NCBI GenBank assembly: GCA_039680225.1
Contig: JBDKTK010000418.1
Location: 1-5,211, forward strand
DNA length: 5,211 nt
Direction: 5' to 3'
Source of the DNA: JBDKTK01 sp039680225
GTDB taxonomy: Bacteria; Desulfobacterota; Syntrophia; Syntrophales; UBA4778
The position numbers were made by a program, and so were the translations under genes. The first letter of the stretch is position 1. Every line of letters starts with the position of its first letter. Of this stretch, positions 1 through 3,690 are shown in pieces. The notes beneath the pieces were generated by a model that was not told where the DNA came from, searched no databases, and saw only the letters and a list, made by a program, of their open reading frames with translations.

Positions 1-552
1 ATGGTTGAGGCGGTTGCGGCGGCGAGTTGCCTGCTCAGGCCGTCTCCTGGAGATATCGTTCTCCTCTCCCTCGACCGGTCCGGTGTTGCCTATATCCTCT
101 CGATCCTGGAGAGGCGCGGTGATGATTCCGCCGCCAGCGACCTCGTATTCGACGGCGATGTGAACGTGGAGATCATGAGGGGAAATCTTCACATCAGGAC
201 GGGGGAGGACATTGCCCTGAGCTCGGCGAAAAATATTTCCCTTTCCACCCATGCCCTTGAGATCAGCGCCGCGGAAGGTGATGCCAGGATCTCCAGCCTC
301 AGTTTCCTCGGCAATTTCCTGAACGCCCGGATCGAAAAAATAAAGGTCCTGGCCGACTCCGTGGATACGATTTTCCGGAGGGCCGTGCAGCGGCTCACGT
401 CAAGTTTCAGGTACATCGAGGAGCACGAGGAAATCCAGTCCGCTTCGACCAGGATGCTGGTGGAGGGCACCCTCACTATGCAGACGAAACATACGATGCA
501 TACTGCCGAGGGCCACATCAAAATTGACGCCGAGCAAATCCACCTCGGATAA
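1..552 (+). CDS. DUF3540-family T6SS-associated protein, 5'-partial
   Basis: The visible 183 residues resemble DUF3540 proteins, which are encoded beside PAAR-like (DUF4150) and DUF2169 proteins in type VI secretion clusters; their exact function is not established. The visible part opens with a 'SCLLRPSPGDIVLL' segment (residues 9-22) that in this family follows an N-terminal stretch of a few dozen residues. A beta-rich repetitive middle follows (about 48-92), then a helical stretch (about 104-148), and a C-terminus rich in short strands that ends with the typical 'IKIDAEQIHLG' (173-183). The ATG at base 1 has no visible upstream sequence and is probably an internal Met, so the gene most likely begins before the window. 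The stop is at 550-552, and the next gene follows after 21 bases, which suggests one operon. Family assignment is from remembered sequence character, not a search. Confidence 0.75.
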   Translation: MVEAVAAASCLLRPSPGDIVLLSLDRSGVAYILSILERRGDDSAASDLVFDGDVNVEIMRGNLHIRTGEDIALSSAKNISLSTHALEISAAEGDARISSLSFLGNFLNARIEKIKVLADSVDTIFRRAVQRLTSSFRYIEEHEEIQSASTRMLVEGTLTMQTKHTMHTAEGHIKIDAEQIHLG

Positions 553-555
553 AGC

Positions 556-563
556 GAAAGGAG
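556..563 (+). promoter_or_regulatory. Ribosome-binding site of the PAAR-like gene
   Basis: GAAAGGAG lies 10 bases before the ATG at 574 and sets that start over the in-frame ATG at 589. The same GAAAGGAGC string recurs before the next gene (985-993). Confidence 0.7.
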
Positions 564-573
564 CAATTTCAAT

Positions 574-978
574 ATGTTTCAACTTTCAATGGGAGGCGGG
601 ATGCAGCTGGGAATGCCCGACGTATGCCTGACTCCAACGCCCGTGGGACCCGTCCCGATACCGTATCCCAATATTTCAACCGGGGCTACTGCCAACCCGG
701 CCTCAACAGCCCTGACAGTCCTCACCGATGCGATGCCTTCGCTCAACCAGATGTCCATGATTCCGCTGTCGAACGGCGATAATGCCGGCGTAAACATGGG
801 GGTGGCATCCGGGCTGGTAATGGGGCCGACTGAATTCATCCTGGGGAGTTTCACCGTCTTTATGGAGGGGGCGCCCGCCCAGCGTATGACAAGTTTGACG
901 GGACACAACGGCTTGAGCATGAACTGTCCGGGAGTTTCTCTCGCGCCCAGCCAGGTCACGCTGCTTGTCCTGGGATAA
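574..978 (+). CDS. DUF4150 PAAR-like domain protein (T6SS spike tip)
   Basis: This 134-residue protein matches the DUF4150 PAAR-like family. PAAR proteins cap the VgrG spike of the type VI secretion needle, sharpen it and carry effectors. Family hallmarks seen here are 'MPDVCLTPTPVGPVPIPYPN' (residues 14-33), an 'LSNGDNAGVNMGVASG' turn region (65-80), a 'GPTEFILGS' strand (84-92), and the closing 'GHNGLSMNCPGVSLAPSQ' (110-127). Cys18, His111 and Cys118 could bind the zinc that stabilises PAAR tips; that is an inference. The protein is a bare single domain with no C-terminal toxin extension, so any cargo must be encoded separately. It lies 21 bases after the DUF3540 gene and 21 bases before the next gene, fitting co-transcription. 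Confidence 0.85.
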   Translation: MFQLSMGGGMQLGMPDVCLTPTPVGPVPIPYPNISTGATANPASTALTVLTDAMPSLNQMSMIPLSNGDNAGVNMGVASGLVMGPTEFILGSFTVFMEGAPAQRMTSLTGHNGLSMNCPGVSLAPSQVTLLVLG

Positions 979-985
979 AATTCTG

Positions 986-992
986 AAAGGAG
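986..992 (+). promoter_or_regulatory. Ribosome-binding site of the 258-aa gene
   Basis: AAAGGAG sits 7 bases before the ATG at 1000, a good spacing that supports that start codon. Confidence 0.7.
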
Positions 993-999
993 CCCTTCC

Positions 1000-1776
1000 A
1001 TGGCGAAAAAAGTTTGGATCAGCGCATTGAACAAAGACGAAAAATCAGTCCAGGCAGTCATGGCCGCCTGCAGGAAGTACGCATTGGAACCTGACGGCCA
1101 CTTCTGGTCGGACGATGTGGAAAAAATGTCCTGGGTGGAGGCCGTGCCCGCCCTGAAAAATAAAGACGTCGCGCTCTGGGCGATAATCGGCAAGCCGGAG
1201 GACTTCAGCAGGGACAAGACCCGCTTCGGATTGTCGATGCTGACAGTCGCCGCCACTGCAAGGAGAAAGGGCCGGCTCCCCATGCTTATCATTTCAACCG
1301 ACGGCGAAATTGCCGCCCAATCCCTCCCCTTGCTGCTGAAAGACGCCGATATAGTCCCTCTTGCCGGCGCAAATCTCGGGGCCAAGCTGGTGAGCCGCGC
1401 CAATCAGCCTGCCAAAGCGCCGACGGCCGAATACAGGCTTAATGTCCACGGCCTCCCGGGGATCGGGCTGTGGTTTGAGATCGGCCCCGCATCTTTGCCC
1501 TGGCAGGGCATAATGGCAGGCGTGAACGGGGCAATCATCGACGCCCACGGCGTGGGGCCCGCCGATGGGATCCCGGAAAGGGCCGTTTTGGAATATCCGG
1601 TAAAAGGGATGAAAATCCAGCTCGGCGATGCAGAGTTCGACACCTGGGCGGTTAAAAACAATCTCGACAGTTCGCAATCATACTACGTCCGCTGCCAGGG
1701 AATGCCGCGCAGCCTTCTCTTCGGGCAGTTTTCAGACGATGACCAGGCGGAAGTGCACGTCCTGGGGATTTACTAA
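1000..1776 (+). CDS. Unknown T6SS-linked protein, two-domain, TIR-like N-terminal half
   Basis: I do not recognise this 258-residue protein by name. The N-terminal half (about 1-130) alternates strands and helices: 'KVWISAL' (4-10), a helix (13-28), 'VALWAIIG' (57-64), a helix (77-89), 'LPMLIIST' (93-100), and 'ADIVPL' (116-121). This order recalls TIR or other Rossmann-like folds, with 'VWISALNKDE' in the place of TIR box 1. No obvious catalytic Glu follows the usual serine region, so NAD-cleaving activity cannot be claimed. After a Pro/Ala-rich hinge (136-143), the C-terminal half (144-258) is beta-rich and full of Gly and aromatic residues, including 'GLPGIGLWFEIGP' (151-163) and 'SYYVRCQGMP' (227-236). 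It has no signal peptide or membrane segment. As the last gene of the DUF3540-PAAR operon, it could be an effector, adaptor or structural accessory. Confidence 0.7.
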   Translation: MAKKVWISALNKDEKSVQAVMAACRKYALEPDGHFWSDDVEKMSWVEAVPALKNKDVALWAIIGKPEDFSRDKTRFGLSMLTVAATARRKGRLPMLIISTDGEIAAQSLPLLLKDADIVPLAGANLGAKLVSRANQPAKAPTAEYRLNVHGLPGIGLWFEIGPASLPWQGIMAGVNGAIIDAHGVGPADGIPERAVLEYPVKGMKIQLGDAEFDTWAVKNNLDSSQSYYVRCQGMPRSLLFGQFSDDDQAEVHVLGIY

Positions 1777-1790
1777 ACAGTTAAGGACAT

Positions 1791-1861
1791 CTTCGCGGGG
1801 GCGGCGGCCATACGCCCCTGCGACTGTAAATGGGAACTCCCCTCCTGCTTCACCTTTCCCC
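1791..1861 (+). repeat. Hairpin repeat, copy A
   Basis: This is copy A of an imperfect two-copy repeat; copy B is at 3316-3384. The core is a 10-bp stem, 1794-1803 paired with 1813-1822 with one G-U pair, around a 9-nt loop. It is followed by CTGTAAAT, a short spacer, AAC, a C-rich tract and CCTTTCCCC (1853-1861). It starts 15 bases after the stop of the T6SS-linked operon. The stem has no T-run directly behind it, so it is not a classic intrinsic terminator, though it may stop or stabilise transcripts. Confidence 0.7.
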
Positions 1862-1876
1862 GAACCGGCAGTTTTT
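1845..1876 (+). terminator. Weak candidate intrinsic terminator after the T6SS-linked operon
   Basis: CTGC-TTC (1845-1851) can pair with GAA (1862-1864) and GCAG (1868-1871), with a CCG bulge. TTTTT follows at once (1872-1876). The stem is short and bulged, so this is only a candidate. Its place between the last T6SS-linked gene and the Rrf2 promoter fits a terminator. Confidence 0.3.
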
Positions 1877-1929
1877 CTCATCATTTTTCCTTTCATCCGC
1901 CGTTCTCCCCTGGAGGAACTGCATTTTCC

Positions 1930-1959
1930 TTGACAAAACGCCGTGAATAAGACTAAAAA
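1930..1959 (+). promoter_or_regulatory. Candidate sigma70-type promoter of the rrf2-rubrerythrin operon
   Basis: A perfect TTGACA (1930-1935) is followed after 18 bases by TAAAAA (1954-1959, four of six matches to TATAAT). It would start transcription near 1966 and leave a leader of about 28 nt. A second good -10-like hexamer, TATAGT, lies at 1976-1981 but has no good -35 box and would give an almost leaderless message. Confidence 0.5.
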
Positions 1960-1961
1960 GA

Positions 1962-1972
1962 TCCTATTAGGA
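1962..1972 (+). promoter_or_regulatory. Candidate Rrf2 operator palindrome
   Basis: TCCTATTAGGA is a perfect 5+5 bp inverted repeat around a central T. It lies where the transcription start of the operon is expected. Just upstream, GACTAAAAAGATC (1951-1963) partly resembles the GACT...AGTC core known from IscR-type Rrf2 sites. Autoregulation by the Rrf2 protein encoded next is the natural reading; it is inferred from position. Confidence 0.45.
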
Positions 1973-1993
1973 CGATATAGTGATGGCGGGACA

Positions 1994-2404
1994 ATGTTCC
2001 ATATAACCAGGAAAGGGGATTACGCGATCAGGGGCATGGTGTACCTGGCCGGAAGGCCCCGGGACAAGGTCACGATGTTGCGGGACATCTCCGCACGAGT
2101 CGATGTCCCCCAGGCGCTGCTGGCGAAGATTTTCCAGCACCTCAACAAGACCGGTCTCGTCAGGTCTTACCGGGGCGCCGGGGGCGGGTTCCATCTGGGC
2201 CGCCCGGCAAAGGACATTTCACTGCTCGACATAATCGAGGCGGTGGACGGTCCCATATCAATGAACCTCTGCATCATCGAGCGGGGCTCGTGCGGCCGGG
2301 AGCCGTTCTGCAGCGTTCACCCCGTCTGGATAGCGATGCAGGAGAAATTTAAATCCGAGTTGGGACGGATCAGCCTGCAGAAGCTGGCAAAAAAACAATT
2401 ATAG
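1994..2404 (+). CDS. Rrf2-family transcriptional regulator with probable Fe-S cluster ligands
   Basis: This 136-residue protein is a winged-helix regulator of the Rrf2 family (IscR, NsrR, RirA, CymR relatives). The N-terminus 'MFHITRKGDYAIRGMVYLA' is the family signature. The recognition-helix region (about 37-54) and the wing 'GAGGGFHLGR' (61-70) follow. Cys93, Cys100 and Cys106 form C-X6-C-X5-C, matching in position the cysteines that hold a [2Fe-2S] or [4Fe-4S] cluster in IscR, NsrR and RirA, so it likely senses Fe-S status, oxygen or NO. I chose ATG 1994 because the family begins just there. An in-frame GTG at 1943 would add 17 residues unlike the family and would put the palindrome and -10 inside the gene. 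The ribosome-binding site (GGCGGG) is poor and close to the ATG. The NrdD-like gene starts 18 bases after the stop, suggesting one operon. Confidence 0.9.
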   Translation: MFHITRKGDYAIRGMVYLAGRPRDKVTMLRDISARVDVPQALLAKIFQHLNKTGLVRSYRGAGGGFHLGRPAKDISLLDIIEAVDGPISMNLCIIERGSCGREPFCSVHPVWIAMQEKFKSELGRISLQKLAKKQL

Positions 2405-2422
2405 CCCGGGAGGTTTCATCTT

Positions 2423-2746
2423 ATGTCAATGGACTATGTAAAGTCGCTTTTTGTGTCGGAGCAGGATGCAGTCGAATTCAGCGGGAAATGCCACGATTGC
2501 GGGAAGCAGACCTCGGTAGTATGCATCAGGGACGGGGAGGATGTCAGGATCGCCGGCGGCGCATACTGGCGCAAGCTCGACAGGGACTTTGTTAAATGCG
2601 AATCCTGTTTCGAAAAAGAGCCCCTGCTGACGCGCTATGTCCCCTGCGAGATCTACTCCCGGGTGACCGGGTACCTTCGCCCCGTCAAGCAATGGAACCC
2701 CGGCAAGCGCGAGGAGTTCAAGGAGAGAAAAACTTTCAAAATATAA
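2423..2746 (+). CDS. Stand-alone NrdD C-terminal-like zinc/glycyl-radical domain protein
   Basis: This 107-residue protein resembles only the tail of the anaerobic (class III) ribonucleoside-triphosphate reductase NrdD. NrdD carries a four-cysteine zinc site just before its glycyl-radical loop. Here Cys23-X2-Cys26 and Cys59-X2-Cys62 can make such a site, with extra Cys34 and Cys75. 'SRVTGYLRPVKQWNPGKREE' (79-98) matches the radical loop, which puts Gly83 in the radical position. The catalytic barrel is absent, so it cannot reduce ribonucleotides alone. Small proteins of this kind are often annotated as anaerobic reductases. A role as a spare radical domain (as GrcA/YfiD serves pyruvate formate-lyase) or as a zinc/redox protein is inference. 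The start at 2423 is supported by GGGAGG (2408-2413) nine bases upstream. It sits between Rrf2 and rubrerythrin genes with gaps of 18 and 26 bases. Confidence 0.75.
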   Translation: MSMDYVKSLFVSEQDAVEFSGKCHDCGKQTSVVCIRDGEDVRIAGGAYWRKLDRDFVKCESCFEKEPLLTRYVPCEIYSRVTGYLRPVKQWNPGKREEFKERKTFKI

Positions 2747-2772
2747 AAAAAACATCATGAGAGGAATAGACC

Positions 2773-3270
2773 ATGCCAAAATCAGAAAAATTTCTAATGG
2801 ATGCATTCGCCGGAGAATCCCAGGCCAACCGGAAATACCTCGCATTCGCCCAGAAGGCGGACAGCGAAGGCTTCCCCCAGGCCGCGCGCCTGTTCCGCGC
2901 CGCAGCGGAAGCCGAGACGGTCCATGCCCATAACCACCTCAGGGTGGCAAAAGGGATAAGGGGCACGAAAGAAAATCTCGTTGAGGCAATAAGCGGCGAG
3001 ACCCATGAGTTCACCAAAATGTACCCGGAAATGATCGATGCCGCCCGGGCGGAAGGGAACAAGGCCGCCGAAAGGACGTTTTCCTTTGCCAACGAAGTCG
3101 AGAAGACGCATGCGCAACTATACCAGAAGCTTCTCGACAATCTCGGAGGGGCCCGGGAAGAATATCCCTATTACGTCTGCCCGGTATGCGGCCACACGGC
3201 GGAAGGAAATGCGCCGGATGTTTGCCCGGTATGCGGGGCAAAAGGGGAAGTCTTTAAAAGAGTGGATTAA
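2773..3270 (+). CDS. rbr: Rubrerythrin
   Basis: This 165-residue protein is a rubrerythrin, a cytosolic non-haem diiron protein that reduces hydrogen peroxide to water in anaerobes, using electrons from rubredoxin or NAD(P)H-rubredoxin reductase. The ferritin-like four-helix part (about 1-125) keeps the expected metal ligands: Glu15, Glu48 with His51 (ExxH), Glu76 and Glu79 (the family's extra peroxidase ligand pair), and Glu110 with His113 (ExxH). The C-terminal rubredoxin domain has two CPVCG knuckles, Cys136/Cys139 and Cys151/Cys154, to hold one iron. The 11-residue gap between knuckles is normal for rubrerythrin and shorter than in free rubredoxin. GAGAGGA (2759-2765) lies at proper distance from ATG 2773. 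The length is close to the short rubrerythrin subfamily. As last gene of the Rrf2 operon, it is likely induced when the regulator loses its cluster. Confidence 0.95.
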   Translation: MPKSEKFLMDAFAGESQANRKYLAFAQKADSEGFPQAARLFRAAAEAETVHAHNHLRVAKGIRGTKENLVEAISGETHEFTKMYPEMIDAARAEGNKAAERTFSFANEVEKTHAQLYQKLLDNLGGAREEYPYYVCPVCGHTAEGNAPDVCPVCGAKGEVFKRVD

Positions 3271-3315
3271 CAGCCCGATTTTGGGGATATAAATCCGGCC
3301 CTGATCCATCAGAGT

Positions 3316-3384
3316 TTTCGCAGGGGGCGTGCTCAATGCGCCCCCGCGCCTGTAAATCCAAACCCCGCCCGGCCCCCTTTCCCC
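3316..3384 (+). repeat. Hairpin repeat, copy B
   Basis: Copy B of the repeat at 1791-1861, in the same orientation. The stem pairs 3319-3321 with 3346-3348 and 3323-3329 with 3339-3345, with A3322 bulged and a 9-nt loop. The shared order is TTCGC, G5CG, loop, CGCCCC, one pyrimidine, GCG, one base, CTGTAAAT, three bases, AAC, a C-rich stretch and CCTTTCCCC. It lies 45 bases after the rubrerythrin stop. Confidence 0.7.
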
Positions 3385-3428
3385 TGATTCTTATTGAAAT
3401 GCTTAATATTTTTTAATGTTCATAATGG

Positions 3429-3458
3429 TTGACATTGCGTTTTCTATATTGTTATAGA
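3429..3458 (+). promoter_or_regulatory. Candidate sigma70-type promoter of the PAS-GGDEF gene
   Basis: TTGACA (3429-3434, perfect) and TATAGA (3453-3458, four of six) are 18 bases apart, with an AT-rich block upstream. Transcription would start near 3465, leaving a leader of about 225 nt. A 5+5 bp inverted repeat, CTATA-TTGT-TATAG (3444-3457), overlaps the -10 box. Confidence 0.55.
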
Positions 3459-3477
3459 TGACATCGTTGCATGTCAT
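3458..3477 (+). promoter_or_regulatory. Operator-like dyad at the PAS-GGDEF promoter
   Basis: ATGACAT-CGTTGC-ATGTCAT is a perfect 7+7 bp inverted repeat with a 6-bp spacer, covering the expected transcription start. A third TGACAT half-site overlaps the -35 box (3430-3435), 29 bp from the equivalent half of the dyad. This arrangement fits repressor binding. The regulator is unknown. Confidence 0.5.
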
Positions 3478-3632
3478 ACAATTTTGAAACTGAACCTTCT
3501 TATCCCGAAGCGACTGCTGCCCCATGCCCGGTAATAAGAAAAAATCTGGCGTTTGTTGTTTGTATTTTCAAATCCATAGCTTTCTCTCAATTTGCACCAT
3601 CAAGCTATCCCGGGACCAGTATAGTTTTCGCA

Positions 3633-3655
3633 CCGGAATGCCTTCAGGCATCCGG
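3633..3655 (+). other. Leader hairpin upstream of the PAS-GGDEF gene
   Basis: CCGGAATGCC (3633-3642) pairs with GGCATCCGG (3647-3655), nine base pairs with one bulged A, closed by a TTCA loop. No T-run follows, so it is not a terminator by itself. It stands 35 bases before the start codon and may shape translation or message stability. Confidence 0.55.
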
Positions 3656-3680
3656 ACCCTGCCCCTTGGGAATCCTGAAG

Positions 3681-3685
3681 AGGAG
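3681..3685 (+). promoter_or_regulatory. Ribosome-binding site of the PAS-GGDEF gene
   Basis: AGGAG lies 5 bases before ATG 3691 and fixes that start. It can pair with TCCT (3673-3676) across a GAAG loop, which may hide it partly. Confidence 0.6.
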
Positions 3686-3690
3686 ATTGC

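Larger units (their letters stand above)
3271..3690. other. Non-coding region between rubrerythrin and PAS-GGDEF genes
   Basis: These 420 bases hold no convincing gene. From left to right they contain weak short hairpins behind rubrerythrin (CTGA/TCAG at 3301-3312, then TTTT at 3315-3318), repeat copy B (3316-3384), an AT-rich block (about 3386-3424) that may act as an UP element, a promoter (3429-3458) with a dyad (3458-3477), and a structured leader up to the next ribosome-binding site. Confidence 0.7.

Noticed and set aside
579..1403. A 274-codon open frame on the minus strand
   Set aside because: It lies wholly opposite the PAAR-like gene and the following gene, has no ribosome-binding site of note, and its translation shows no family features. 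The plus-strand genes have clear starts and family matches.
1628..1933. A 101-codon plus-strand open frame across the end of the T6SS-linked gene
   Set aside because: It overlaps a supported gene and runs through the hairpin repeat and the C/T-rich intergenic DNA. Its composition is low in complexity and it has no start signal.
1943..1993. GTG start giving the Rrf2 regulator 17 more residues
   Set aside because: The extra residues do not resemble the family, whose conserved N-terminus begins at ATG 1994, and the stretch contains the palindrome and -10-like sequences.
3497..3546. Stem TTCTTAT/ATAAGAA followed by a run of A as a terminator
   Set aside because: On the plus strand the run is A, not T. 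On the minus strand no T-run follows the stem and there is no gene to terminate.
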